A stretch of 64,000 nucleotides of DNA from Pigmentiphaga kullae (GCF_004216695.1 NZ_SGXC01000001.1:372001-436000), one strand, 5' to 3'. Counted from the stretch's first letter, positions 27,269 through 36,237 are shown. Numbers and translations are program-made. The notes: generated by a model from the letters alone, not told the origin.

Positions 27269-27296
27269 ATCATGATTTATCTTGATATTTCATGAT
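27269..27296. promoter_or_regulatory. Operator candidate for the toxin-antitoxin operon
   Basis: ATCATGA (27269-27275) and TCATGAT (27290-27296) form a perfect inverted repeat with centres 21 bases apart, two helical turns, in an AT-rich stretch just upstream of the antitoxin gene. This is the expected layout for autoregulation by a dimeric antitoxin. Confidence 0.6.
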
Positions 27297-27312
27297 AAAG
27301 CAAGTTTTCGCG

Positions 27313-27341
27313 AAAAAAAAAACGGCGCCAGAGGCGCCGTT
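27313..27341 (-). terminator. Rho-independent terminator of dksA
   Basis: AACGGCGCC (27321-27329) and GGCGCCGTT (27333-27341) form a 9-bp stem with a 3-base loop. On the minus strand it is followed by a run of about ten T, 26 bases after the dksA stop. Confidence 0.92.
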
Positions 27342-27366
27342 CATACGGATCGCGCGGACGATCGCG

Positions 27367-27855
27367 TCAGTCGCCGTACAGCTTCTGCCGCAGTTCGCGG
27401 CGTTGCTGCGCCTCCAGCGACAGCGTGGCCGTGGGCCGCGCCAGCAACCGGGCGACGCCGATGGGCTCGCCGGTTTCCTCGCACCAGCCGTACTCGCCCG
27501 ACTCGATGCGGCCCAGGGCCTGCTGGACCTTCTTCAGCAGCTTGCGCTCGCGGTCGCGCGTGCGCAGTTCCAGGGCGTGCTCTTCCTCGATCGTGGCACG
27601 GTCGGCCGGATCCGGCACGAAGGGCGTCTCGCGCAGGTGCTCGGTGGTTTCACCGGCGTTCTGCAGCAGTTCGCGTTCGATTTCCTGGAGCCGGCTCTTG
27701 AAAAAGGCAAGCTGCGCTTCGTTCATATAGTCGGCCTCGGGCATGGCCAACAACTCTTTTTCAGAGAGCACGGCCTCAGCCGGCTTGGTCATCACGTTTT
27801 CCAACGCGTCCTCCTGAGTGACTTTTAAGGTTTTGCTCGACGCTTTCGTTGCCAT
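27367..27855 (-). CDS. dksA: RNA polymerase-binding transcription factor DksA, single-Cys finger type
   Basis: The 162-residue protein has the DksA coiled coil with the tip acids near DPADRATIEEE and the finger region GEYGWCEETGEPIGVARLLARP, split here for length. Only one of the four zinc cysteines of E. coli DksA remains (Cys125); the others are Thr, Ser and Ala (CEET and LSLEA). This zinc-independent type is known from other proteobacteria. DksA binds the secondary channel of RNA polymerase and works with ppGpp on rRNA and amino acid promoters. It is followed by its own terminator. Confidence 0.9.
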   Translation of the reverse strand: MATKASSKTLKVTQEDALENVMTKPAEAVLSEKELLAMPEADYMNEAQLAFFKSRLQEIERELLQNAGETTEHLRETPFVPDPADRATIEEEHALELRTRDRERKLLKKVQQALGRIESGEYGWCEETGEPIGVARLLARPTATLSLEAQQRRELRQKLYGD

Positions 27856-27953
27856 GAAAATGCTCCGCGCGAATCAATAAGGCTTTCCAATTCCCACACA
27901 GCACCGCATATTCCAATCGCTCCCGGCAAGCCGGGTATCCCACCGTGGGCGCC

Positions 27954-28022
27954 GCGGATCCGGCTCCGCCGGTCCGCCAGCGCCGCCCCCTGGGGGGCGC
28001 GCGTCAGCGCGTAGGGGGGGAC
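27954..28022 (+). repeat. GC-rich intergenic repeat, copy C
   Basis: It is nearly identical to copy B: GCGGATCCGGCTCCGCCGG, CCCCCTGGGGGGC, a GCGCGTCAGCGCG word and a final G-run. It ends directly at the stop codon of the COG0523 GTPase gene. Confidence 0.88.
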
Positions 28023-29147
28023 CTACACCAGACATTGCTCCAGGCCGTGCATGAAGACATCGCGAGGCAGGTTGCGGCCGATGAAGACCAGCTTGCTGCC
28101 GCGTTTCTCGCCCGGCGCCCAGGCCCGGCCGGCGTCGGCTCCCATCAGCATGTGCACGCCCTGGAACAGCATCCGGCGGTTCACGCCACTCATGTACAGA
28201 ATACCCTTGTACCTCAATAAATCGGTTCCGTACACCTGCACCACGCCGCCCAGGAATTCCTCCAGGCGCATGGGGTCGAACGGCTTGTCCGACTTGAACA
28301 CGAAGGCGCCGATGGCGTCGTCGTGATGGTGGTGGTGATGGCCGTGCGCATGGTGGTGGCTGGGGTCGCTGCAGCCGTCGACCGCGCACTGCTCGCCATG
28401 TTCGTGAGCGTGGTCGTGGCCATGATCGTGCCCGTGATCATGGCCGTGCTCCGCGGCGTCGGGATGTTCCTCGGCCAGGAACTCCGGGTCGATGTCCAGG
28501 ATGGCGTTCAGGTTGAAGCCATTGATGTCCAGGATTTCCTTCAGGTCGACTTCGCCGAAATTGACCGGCGTGATCGTGGCGCGCGGGTTGATGTGCACCA
28601 GGCGCGAACGCAGGGCCTGGTAGTCGGCGTCGTCGACCAGGTCCACCTTGGAAACCAGCAGGCGGTCGGCGAAACCCACCTGGTTGAGCGCCTCGGGCTG
28701 CTCGTCCAGCGTCTGCATGCCGTGCTTGGCGTCCACCACGGTGATGACGGCATCCAGCCTGAAGTAGCTGGCCACCTCGTCTTCCATGAAGAAGGTCTGG
28801 CACACCGGGCCGGGGTTGGCCATGCCGGTGGTCTCGATGATGACCCGCTCGTAGTTCAGCGCGCCGGCGCGCTGCTTGTCCTTCAGGTCGATCAGGATGC
28901 GCACCAGGTCGCCGCGCACCGTGCAGCACACGCAGCCGTTGTTCATCTCGATGATCTGTTCGTCGCGGTCCTGGATCAGGAGATCGTTGTCCACGCCTTC
29001 GGGCCCGAACTCGTTCTCGATCACGGCGATCCGGCGGCCATGGTGCTCAGTCAGAATCCGGTTGAGCAGCGTGGTCTTGCCCGCGCCCAGGAACCCCGTC
29101 AGGACAGTGACCGGAATCTGCTTCGGTGTTTTGTCCGCAGCCTTCAT
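28023..29147 (-). CDS. COG0523 (CobW/ZigA-type) metallochaperone GTPase with His-rich loop
   Basis: The 374-residue protein has Walker A GFLGAGKTT, the nucleotide-dependent metal site GCVCCTVRGD (CxCC), and the GTPase G4-type SKVDLVDD. A histidine-rich insert with HGHDHGHDH repeats and HHHHHH runs roughly from residue 222 to 272, followed by the C-terminal CobW_C domain. Such proteins insert or allocate zinc or cobalt. The 35-base gap from an upstream Fur-family regulator points to zinc or another divalent metal as the signal. Confidence 0.9.
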   Translation of the reverse strand: MKAADKTPKQIPVTVLTGFLGAGKTTLLNRILTEHHGRRIAVIENEFGPEGVDNDLLIQDRDEQIIEMNNGCVCCTVRGDLVRILIDLKDKQRAGALNYERVIIETTGMANPGPVCQTFFMEDEVASYFRLDAVITVVDAKHGMQTLDEQPEALNQVGFADRLLVSKVDLVDDADYQALRSRLVHINPRATITPVNFGEVDLKEILDINGFNLNAILDIDPEFLAEEHPDAAEHGHDHGHDHGHDHAHEHGEQCAVDGCSDPSHHHAHGHHHHHHDDAIGAFVFKSDKPFDPMRLEEFLGGVVQVYGTDLLRYKGILYMSGVNRRMLFQGVHMLMGADAGRAWAPGEKRGSKLVFIGRNLPRDVFMHGLEQCLV

Positions 29148-29182
29148 CTATACAGCTCCTTGCACATGCGTCCAGGGACGCG

Positions 29183-29671
29183 TCAATGCGTTTTGCGTTC
29201 GTCGCCGGCTTCGCGGCCGGCCTGGACGCAGGCGGGACAGCGCCCGCGCACGACCATTTCCACATCGCGCCCTTCGAAACCGTCGGGCAGGCGATCGAGA
29301 TTCTGCTGGATACCCACCGGCGCATCGATACAGAACATGCGCCGGCAGACATCGCATTGAAAGTGCCCATGCAGCTCGCCGTGATGGTGATGCGCGTGGG
29401 GCGTTCCCGCATCGTCGCCGGGCCGGGCGACGCTGAAGCGCCAGACTCGGTCTTCCCCGGCGATGCGGTGCGCGAGGCCGGTCTGCACCAGCCACTCCAG
29501 CACACGGTACACGGTGACCCGGTCGACCGACACCGACGACCCGATGCGGTCGAACAGCTCCTGGTGCGACAGCGCGCTTGCCGCCTCCATCAGGGTCGCC
29601 AAGACATGCACCCGGGTTGCGGTGACTCGTGCGCCTTGGGCACGTATCGCCTCGCGGGCCAGATCCTCCAC
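29183..29671 (-). CDS. Fur family metalloregulator, probably Zur
   Basis: The 162-residue protein has the Fur winged helix (VTATRVHVLATL, SVDRVTVYRVLEWL), a metal-site region HAHHHHGELHGHFQCDVC and a structural zinc pair CDVC/CPAC (CRRMFC follows as an extra). Gene order Fur-COG0523 GTPase is typical for zinc-responsive Zur regulons. I saw no canonical Zur box upstream, so the operator is unassigned. Fur or PerR identity cannot be fully excluded. Confidence 0.82.
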   Translation of the reverse strand: MEDLAREAIRAQGARVTATRVHVLATLMEAASALSHQELFDRIGSSVSVDRVTVYRVLEWLVQTGLAHRIAGEDRVWRFSVARPGDDAGTPHAHHHHGELHGHFQCDVCRRMFCIDAPVGIQQNLDRLPDGFEGRDVEMVVRGRCPACVQAGREAGDERKTH

Positions 29672-29933
29672 GCGTCGCTCCTTCCGTTCGGCCCGCCAAG
29701 CGGGGCCGGATTACAGCACAAGCCGCTTTGCCAGGGCAAACCCGGACTAACCCCCGGTCCGCCCCGCGGCACAAACCGCTTTTTCCCCCTGGAGGCGGAC
29801 CCCAGGTAAAAAGCAGCGGACGGTGTACCACGAATCGCCACCGGCAAACGCGAGATATGGGGCCGCTTTGGGGGAATTCAAGCCTTCCGGCCGATTTTGG
29901 TAACCGTTTGCGACGAAAGCGGGCGCATACGCC
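29672..29933. other. Gap between the Fur-family gene and rlmI
   Basis: No gene is supported in these 262 bases. The word GCACAAGCCGCTTT (29716-29729) recurs as GCACAAACCGCTTT (29769-29782), 53 bases apart, about five helical turns. It may be a pair of binding sites for the divergently unknown regulator, but no match to a known box was recognised. Confidence 0.4.
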
Positions 29934-31127
29934 CTAGACTCGCTGCAGCAACAGCCCCTTCAGGTACTCGCCTTCGGGGTGCGTCATGCGCATGGGATGG
30001 TCGATCCCCGCCGCCAGCCTCTCCAGCAGCACGAAGTCCTGGCGCGCGTCCACCGCGGCGCCGGCCACGATCTTCTGGAACAGGTCCACGCTGATGGCGC
30101 CCGAACACGAAAAGGTCAGCAGATAGCCGCCCGGCTTGACCAGCTTCATGCCCTTCAGGTTGACGTCCTTGTAGGCGCGCGCCGCCTTGTCCACGTGGTG
30201 CACCGAGGGGGCGAACTTGGGCGGGTCCAGTACCACGATGTCGAACAACTGCCCTTCGGCGGCCAGCGCCTTCTGCGCCTCGGCCACCTTGGACACCCGG
30301 CACTCGAAGGCGGCTTCGGTCAGGCCGTTGCGGGCCGCGTTGCGGGCGGCCATCGCCAGCGCGTCGGCCGACGAATCCACCGACACGGCACGGGCCGCCC
30401 CGGCGCGCATGGCCGCCAGCGAAAAACCGCCCGTGTACGAGAAGCAGTTCAGCACCGTGGCGCCGGGCCCGGCCAGCGCGGCCAGTTCCGCCACCCGGCG
30501 CCGGCTCTCGCGCTGGTCCAGGTAGAAACCGGTCTTGTGGCCGTGGACCACGTCCACGCCGTAGCGCACGCCGTCCTCGACGATTTCCACCTCGGCGGGC
30601 GGTTGCGCCCCCCGGAGCACGCCGGTACGGGGCGCCAGGCCCTCGCGCTCGCGCGCCGCGGCGTCGGAGCGCTCGTACACGTCGGCGCAGCCGGTGGCGG
30701 CCACCAGCGCGTCGACCAGGGCCTCGCGCCAGCGCTCGACCCCGGCGGCCAGGAACTGGACCACCAGTTGGCCGGCATAGCGGTCGGCCACGAAACCCGG
30801 CAGGGCATCGGCCTCGCCGAACACCAGCCGCACCGCGTCGGTGCGGCCGGCCAGCGCGGCGCGGCGGGCCACGGCGTCGGCGACCCGGGCGGCCATCCAG
30901 GCGGCGTCGACCGGCTCGTCCTCGCGGAAGGTCCAGCAGCGCACGCGTATCTGCGAATCGGGGCTGTAGGCGCCCCAGGCCAGGAAATTGCCGCGGCTGT
31001 CGACCACGCGCACGGTGTCGCCGGCCTGCGGCCGGCCGGCGGCCTGCGCCACGGCGGTGGCATAGACCCAGGGATGGCGCCGCAGCAGGGACTTTTCCTT
31101 GCCGGGCTTGAGAACGACGTCGTTCAT
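29934..31127 (-). CDS. rlmI: 23S rRNA (cytosine-C5)-methyltransferase RlmI type
   Basis: The 397-residue protein starts with a PUA domain (VVLKPGKEKSLLRRHPWVYA) and continues to a class I SAM-dependent methyltransferase. Visible are NCFSYTGGFSLAAMRAGA for SAM binding and VVLDPPKFAPS, the catalytic motif IV. Length and domain order match E. coli RlmI (396 residues), which makes m5C1962 in 23S rRNA. The long open frame upstream was rejected since the PUA start fixes the ATG. Confidence 0.9.
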   Translation of the reverse strand: MNDVVLKPGKEKSLLRRHPWVYATAVAQAAGRPQAGDTVRVVDSRGNFLAWGAYSPDSQIRVRCWTFREDEPVDAAWMAARVADAVARRAALAGRTDAVRLVFGEADALPGFVADRYAGQLVVQFLAAGVERWREALVDALVAATGCADVYERSDAAAREREGLAPRTGVLRGAQPPAEVEIVEDGVRYGVDVVHGHKTGFYLDQRESRRRVAELAALAGPGATVLNCFSYTGGFSLAAMRAGAARAVSVDSSADALAMAARNAARNGLTEAAFECRVSKVAEAQKALAAEGQLFDIVVLDPPKFAPSVHHVDKAARAYKDVNLKGMKLVKPGGYLLTFSCSGAISVDLFQKIVAGAAVDARQDFVLLERLAAGIDHPMRMTHPEGEYLKGLLLQRV

Positions 31128-31210
31128 CGGGACTTCTTCAAAGCGGAGGGATGGGGCCTGACGGCAGGCCGCCATGGTACCGCCGCCGGGCCCGAGGCCC
31201 AAATCGGCGC

Positions 31211-32056
31211 CTATTCCCTGCCGATGCGGTTGCGCAGCACGCCGATCGCGTCGACCTCCACTTCCACGATGTCGCCCTCTTTCATGAAGACCGGAGGCAT
31301 CCGTTTCATGCCGACGCCGCCGGGAGTGCCGGTCACGATCACATCGCCGGGCGCGAGCGGCATGAACGTCGAAATGTAGGCGATCAGCCGCGGAATACTG
31401 TGTATGAGCATGTCGGACGTCGCGCGCTGCATTTCCACGCCATTCAGGCGCGTGGTCAGCGTCATTTTGCGATCCGGCGGAATTTCGTCGGCGGTGACCA
31501 TCCAGGGGCCGAAGGCGCCGGTCCGCCAGAAGTTCTTGCCCGCCGTCCATTGCGAGGTGCTCGTCTGCCAGTCCCGCAGGCTGCCGTCGTTGTAGCAGGC
31601 ATAGCCGGCGATGTGGTCCCACGCAGCCACTTCCGCGATGCGCCGTCCACCCTGGCCCAGGATGACCGCGATCTCCCCTTCGTAGTCGAGTTTGCCGGAC
31701 TCGGGCGGCAGGACGATGTCTTCGCCATGGGCGGCCTGGGACTCGGGCACGCGCAGGAACAGGACCGGATCCTCGGTGACCTGGCGGCCGGTCTCGCGGA
31801 CGTGGTCAGCGTAGTTCAACCCGGCGCACACAATCTTGCCGGGATTGGGGATGACCGGCAGTAGCCGGACCTCTCCCGGTTGCCGCAGCACCCCCGCCGC
31901 GCGGGCTCGGGCGGCTTCCTGGAGCAAGCCCCCGGCGATCAGGGCCTTGAGATCGGCGGCGCGGTTTCCGAAGGCGGGCCGAAGATCGATGATGCCCTCT
32001 TCCACGGCCAGGCCGTAGGAGGATTCGTTGTCGACGATGAAGCTGACGAATTTCAT
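31211..32056 (-). CDS. Fumarylacetoacetate hydrolase (FAH) family protein
   Basis: The 281-residue protein carries the FAH core: VCAGLNYADHVRE, LDYEGEIAVILGQGG with acidic metal ligands, and the GDVIVTGTPGGVGMKR loop near the C terminus. Relatives split or isomerise 2-hydroxydienoic acids and acylpyruvates in aromatic degradation. It ends a leftward operon with a CaiB-type CoA-transferase and a flavin hydroxylase, and is divergent from the thiolase operon. It may hydrolyse the ring-opened product. Confidence 0.82.
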   Translation of the reverse strand: MKFVSFIVDNESSYGLAVEEGIIDLRPAFGNRAADLKALIAGGLLQEAARARAAGVLRQPGEVRLLPVIPNPGKIVCAGLNYADHVRETGRQVTEDPVLFLRVPESQAAHGEDIVLPPESGKLDYEGEIAVILGQGGRRIAEVAAWDHIAGYACYNDGSLRDWQTSTSQWTAGKNFWRTGAFGPWMVTADEIPPDRKMTLTTRLNGVEMQRATSDMLIHSIPRLIAYISTFMPLAPGDVIVTGTPGGVGMKRMPPVFMKEGDIVEVEVDAIGVLRNRIGRE

Positions 32057-32083
32057 GGAGGGTATTCCTTGTGAAAACAGCGG

Positions 32084-33208
32084 TCAGGTGGACCAGCAGG
32101 AGGCCAGAGCTTCCCTGGAAGGAAAGACGGAGCCCGGACGGATGGCGGACCGGGTGCGGGAAAATGCCGGGGCGGGAGCCGCCTGCCTGATGCCGTCGAT
32201 CTCGGCCACGCGCTGCCGGTCGTTGAAATGGGGATGCGCCAGCGACTCGTCCAATGTCAGGACCGGCGTGACGCACGCATCCACGCCGTCGAATGCCGCC
32301 ACCCATTCGGCGCGCGTCCTGGTACGGAATACGGCGGCGACCCGCGAACGCAGTTCGGGCCATGCGGCGGGGTCGCGCTGCCGGTCGAACAGCGGATCGG
32401 AAAGGCCGGCGACCCGGCGAAAGGCTTCGTAGAACTGCGGTTCGCCGGCCCCCACGGCGATATAGCGGCCGTCCTTGCATTCGTAGCTGGAGTAGAAGTG
32501 CGAACCGCCGTCCAGCTGATTTGCCCCGCGTTCCGGGTGCCACGTTCCCGATGCCGCCATCGCGTGGAACAGCGACATCATGGACAGGACGTTGTCGCAG
32601 ATGGCGCAATCGACGACCTGCCCCGCACCGGAACGGCGGCTTTCCAGGATGGCGGCGAGTATGCCCACCACCAGGAATAGCGAACCGCCGCCGTAGTCGC
32701 CGATAAGGTTCAAGGGTACGGCCGGCGGCTGGCCGGCCGGACCGATCGCGCCCAGCGCGCCCGCCAGGGCGATGTAGTTGATGTCGTGCCCGCCATGGAG
32801 AGCCAGCGGTCCGGTCTGCCCCCAGCCCGTCATGCGGGCATAGACCAGCGCCGGATTCGCCTCGAGCAAGGGTTGCGGCCCCAGTCCCAGGCGCTCCATG
32901 ACTCCCGGACGAAACCCTTCGATGAGCACGTCGGCGCGCAAGGCCAGTTCCCGGGCGCAGGCCGCGTCGTCCGGCTGCTTAAGATCGAGTGCGAACGAGC
33001 GGCGGCCGCGCAGGATGATGTCCCTGGCGCGGCGCTTCGCGCCCGGCCGCTCCAGCCGGACGACGTCCGCCCCCATGTCCGCCAACATCATGGCGGCGAA
33101 AGGCGCCGGCCCGAGGCCGGCGAACTCCAGCACCCGGACGCCCCGCAGCGGCCCGCGGGCAAGATCCGGCGCCGCGGCCGCTTCGGTTTCATGCATGGTT
33201 GCCGTCAT
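32084..33208 (-). CDS. CaiB/BaiF family CoA-transferase (racemase-like)
   Basis: The 374-residue class III CoA-transferase has the N-terminal GVRVLEFAGLGPAPFAAMMLADMGADVVRLE split here at its middle, the DLKQPDD segment and the catalytic-region GGHDINYIALAGALGAIG with its Asp. It is close in pattern to alpha-methylacyl-CoA racemase. The family transfers CoA or racemises acyl-CoAs. It lies three bases after the flavin hydroxylase. An internal ATG four codons in is a possible start. Confidence 0.82.
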   Translation of the reverse strand: MTATMHETEAAAAPDLARGPLRGVRVLEFAGLGPAPFAAMMLADMGADVVRLERPGAKRRARDIILRGRRSFALDLKQPDDAACARELALRADVLIEGFRPGVMERLGLGPQPLLEANPALVYARMTGWGQTGPLALHGGHDINYIALAGALGAIGPAGQPPAVPLNLIGDYGGGSLFLVVGILAAILESRRSGAGQVVDCAICDNVLSMMSLFHAMAASGTWHPERGANQLDGGSHFYSSYECKDGRYIAVGAGEPQFYEAFRRVAGLSDPLFDRQRDPAAWPELRSRVAAVFRTRTRAEWVAAFDGVDACVTPVLTLDESLAHPHFNDRQRVAEIDGIRQAAPAPAFSRTRSAIRPGSVFPSREALASCWST

Positions 33209-33211
33209 GAT

Positions 33212-34852
33212 CTAGCCCTGCCAGCCGGTCGCTTGCGCCAGGACGGCGTCGGCGTCGCCGGCCGCGTCGTCGCCGCGCCATGCCACGTGGTGGTCGGGGC
33301 GGATCAACACCAGATCGCAGGCGTAGAGGTCGCGCACCTCGCGCAGGTCGACGTTGGCGATATCCAGCGGTATGCCGCGGGCCGCCGCGGCCTGCCTGAA
33401 GGCGGACACGTCGGCGCCCGGCTTCAGGCACAGCAGCGTGAAGCCCTTGCCGAACAGGTCGTAGAGCGATACGCCATGGCCCAGGAACGCATGCGGCGCC
33501 CGGCCGCCCGGCTCCGAGGTGGGCACGTATTCGTTCGGGTCGTCGGCGACGCGGCCGCCGCCATGGCGGACGATGGGCGAATCCGAATAGTGCGCGCCAA
33601 GCTGCACGCCGAGCGAGGCGAACTGGTCGCCGAAGCCGGACAGCATTGCCGCGGCGGCGGCCCGGTCGCGTTCGCCGGCGCTGGAGTCCTCCGAGATGTG
33701 CGCGCCCACCGGCACTTCGCCGTTGGTCAGGGACATGCGCTTGGCCGCCGCGGTATTGCGGAAAGCGATCGGCCGGCGCTCCTGCTCGTAGGACGCCAGC
33801 AGTTGCGGCCCGCCCCAGCCCTGAACGGTGGCGGCCAGCTTCCATCCGAGATTGGCCACGTCGTCCACGCCCGTATTCATGCCGAATCCGCCCGTGGGCG
33901 TGAACAGGTGGACCGCGTCCCCCGCCAGCAGCACCCGCTGCCGGCCATAGCTGTCGGCCACCAGCGCCTGGCCCGCGGTCCACGGGGTGTGGGAGATGAA
34001 CTGCGCGTCGATGCGTTCGCCCACGGCCTGCATGAAGTATCGCGAGATGGCCTCGACGTCCGGATTCGCGTCCTCGCTGCGCAGCTTGGTGTTCATCAGG
34101 AAGTGCGTGCCGCCGTCCAGCGAGACGACATTGGCGCGCACGTTCTCGTTGATCACCCAGTATTGCCATGCCTTGCGGCGGATGAACCTCTGGTATATCC
34201 CGGGCGCCTTGATGTAGGTGGATGCCATCGCGCCGCTGGCGTAGGCCCGCTCCTCCGGGCGTTTGCCCGAGTACCCGATCCCGAGCTTGCGGCGCACGAG
34301 GCTCGCGCCGCCGTCGCAACCGACCAGGTAGCGGCAGTCGACGGTTTCGCGCCGCCCCTGGCCATCGACGATGGATACCGTTACGCCGTCCGGACGTTCC
34401 TCGAAGTCTTCGAACTCGTGTCTCCATCGGCAATCGATGGCCGGCAACGCATGGACGTGGTCGAAGACGAACTTCTCGACGTACATCTGGTTGCAGCGAA
34501 GAATGGGCTCCGGCACCTGGTCGGTGACCGCGACATGGCGCAGGCCCTCCTGCTTTTCCGCTTCGGAGGGCATGGGCAGCCGGCATATCTCCAGCCCGTT
34601 GAGGGCGGTCTTGTACACCACGTCGGTGGGGTGGTCGGCCGGCAAGCCGCGGAGCTGCCGCACCTGCTTCGATATGCCCAGCCGCCGGAAGTGCTCCATC
34701 GTCCGGCAGTTGTGCGTGTTGCCCCGCGGATAGTCGCGCGACCCGCCGCTCCTGTCCACGATCATCGATCGCACGCCCGACGCTTCCAGATTCATCGCCA
34801 GGTGCATGCCGACCGGACCCCCGCCGACAATCACCACATCCACGGACCTCAT
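33212..34852 (-). CDS. FAD-dependent aromatic hydroxylase (class A, PheA/TfdB type)
   Basis: The 546-residue flavoprotein begins VVIVGGGPVGMHLAMNLEASG (the dinucleotide motif, GxGxxG with GGGPVG), has DG near residue 170 (VGCDGGASLVRRKLG), and the second FAD motif LLAGDAVHLFTPTGGFGMN. A C-terminal thioredoxin-like domain starts about residue 440, as in phenol hydroxylase and MhpA. It probably hydroxylates an aromatic substrate using NAD(P)H and oxygen. It is the first gene of its operon and faces the LysR-type box at 34946. Confidence 0.86.
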   Translation of the reverse strand: MRSVDVVIVGGGPVGMHLAMNLEASGVRSMIVDRSGGSRDYPRGNTHNCRTMEHFRRLGISKQVRQLRGLPADHPTDVVYKTALNGLEICRLPMPSEAEKQEGLRHVAVTDQVPEPILRCNQMYVEKFVFDHVHALPAIDCRWRHEFEDFEERPDGVTVSIVDGQGRRETVDCRYLVGCDGGASLVRRKLGIGYSGKRPEERAYASGAMASTYIKAPGIYQRFIRRKAWQYWVINENVRANVVSLDGGTHFLMNTKLRSEDANPDVEAISRYFMQAVGERIDAQFISHTPWTAGQALVADSYGRQRVLLAGDAVHLFTPTGGFGMNTGVDDVANLGWKLAATVQGWGGPQLLASYEQERRPIAFRNTAAAKRMSLTNGEVPVGAHISEDSSAGERDRAAAAAMLSGFGDQFASLGVQLGAHYSDSPIVRHGGGRVADDPNEYVPTSEPGGRAPHAFLGHGVSLYDLFGKGFTLLCLKPGADVSAFRQAAAARGIPLDIANVDLREVRDLYACDLVLIRPDHHVAWRGDDAAGDADAVLAQATGWQG

Positions 34853-34899
34853 GAGACCTCCTTGTTTACGAGTGACTTAATGCCGTTGCATCACCTCCT

Positions 34900-35006
34900 T
34901 TATTAATGCTTGCGGGAGCTCCCGCACAAACTCATTTTCCCCGCGGTGCACTTTGTGCACGCGCCGCAGAAGCGCTTTGACTTCGCCGTTGGCGCGCCAA
35001 TAGTAT
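34900..35006. promoter_or_regulatory. Divergent promoters around LysR-type box 1
   Basis: The box GTGCAC-TTT-GTGCAC lies at 34946-34960 and contains the T-N11-A motif of LysR regulators. To the right: 16 bases, TTGACT (34977-34982), 18 bases, TAGTAT (35001-35006). To the left, on the minus strand: 16 bases, TTGTGC (34924-34929), 18 bases, TAATAA (34900-34905). The box centre is near -60 for each start, the classic activator position. Confidence 0.78.
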
Positions 35007-35075
35007 GAAAAAACGATATGCGCCCAAACGCCGATTCCATGCGGGTTTCGGGGCGGTCGGACCAACGGTTCAAAG

Positions 35076-36209
35076 ATGGGGAGAGACGTGGGAAGAGCAA
35101 AGGCGGCGATCATCGGCGTGGGCGGTTCGAGCATCGAGCGGCGCTCGGACCGGAGCATCGTGGCGTTCGCGCTCGATGCCGCCATGGCGGCCCTGGCCGA
35201 CGCCGGCATCGACCGCGAACAGATCGACGGCTACATCGGATCGCCCAAGGCCTCCCATGCCGCCGCCCTGCACGTGGACGGCGCCGACGAGATCTCCGCC
35301 CGGCTGCTGGCCGGCAGGCTGGGACTCGAGAACCTGTCCGTCGCCATCGACCTGAACAGCGCGTTTCCCACCGAGATGGTGACGACCGCCGGACATCTTC
35401 TGCACAGCGGGGCATGCGACTACCTGCTTGCCGTGCGGGCCCTGTGCAACCTGCCGGGCGTCCGATACGGCGAGGTCAAGTCGCGCGAGGCCCATGGCGA
35501 GGAGCAGTTCACCGCCCCCTTCGGCTACCACACCGGCGGCGCCAGGTTCGCCACGCGGCTCCAGGCGTACTTCAGCGCCTCGGGCGCCACGCGGCGCGAC
35601 CTGTACGAACTGGTCGCGCTGATGCGACGCAACGCCTCGCGCAATCCCCATGCCATCTGGCGCGACAAGAGCGAGATCGCGCTGGACGATTACCTGCGGT
35701 CGCCGCTGATCGCCGAACCGCTCTGCATGCTCGATTGCGACATGCCGGTCAGCGGCGCGGTCGCCTTCGTCATGACGCGGCCGGAGCTGGCCGCGGCTTC
35801 CAGGCAGCCGCCCGTCTATGTGGCCGGCTCGGCGAACTGGCTGACCGCCGACGAGATCTTCGAGCGCTCGGGCCGTGACCGGACCGACATCGATCTATGC
35901 CAGATCTACGACGGCTTCTCCTTCCTGGTCTACGAATGGCTGGAGCGGCTCGGGTGGTGTCCGCCGCATGCGGCCTGGCGCTACGTGCGCGACGGCGAGT
36001 GCGAGATCGGCGGCGAGCTGCCCGTGAACACCTTCGGCGGCGCGCTGGGCGAAGGCCGGCTGCACGGCGCCGGCCACGTCCGCGAAGCGGTGCTGCAACT
36101 GCGGGGCCAGGCCGGTGACCGCCAGGTCCCCGGCGCGGCCGACTGCCTGGTCCAGGTCGGACCGTTCGATTACTCCTCCTTGCTGGTGCTCAGCAATGAC
36201 CCGGCGTGA
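35076..36209 (+). CDS. Thiolase-like protein (Ltp/SCP-x type, acetyl-CoA acetyltransferase family)
   Basis: The 377-residue thiolase-fold protein begins AAIIGVGGSS and has NTFGGALGEGRLHGAGHVREA, the motif of the family with the catalytic His. The nucleophilic cysteine expected after the first half-domain is absent: the segment reads IDLNSAFPTEM. QIYDGFSFL holds a Tyr like that of Ltp2-type retro-aldolases, which work with a DUF35 partner. Such a DUF35 protein exists at 57079. A GTG at 35088 is an alternative start. First gene of the rightward operon. Confidence 0.8.
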   Translation: MGRDVGRAKAAIIGVGGSSIERRSDRSIVAFALDAAMAALADAGIDREQIDGYIGSPKASHAAALHVDGADEISARLLAGRLGLENLSVAIDLNSAFPTEMVTTAGHLLHSGACDYLLAVRALCNLPGVRYGEVKSREAHGEEQFTAPFGYHTGGARFATRLQAYFSASGATRRDLYELVALMRRNASRNPHAIWRDKSEIALDDYLRSPLIAEPLCMLDCDMPVSGAVAFVMTRPELAAASRQPPVYVAGSANWLTADEIFERSGRDRTDIDLCQIYDGFSFLVYEWLERLGWCPPHAAWRYVRDGECEIGGELPVNTFGGALGEGRLHGAGHVREAVLQLRGQAGDRQVPGAADCLVQVGPFDYSSLLVLSNDPA

Positions 36210-36237
36210 ATACGATGTTTCCTGATGAGGTGGTTTG

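Noticed and set aside
32786-34906. A 706-residue open frame on the plus strand across the CaiB and flavin hydroxylase genes
   Set aside because: It overlaps well-supported genes on the other strand, shows no motif, and has the composition of an antisense shadow.
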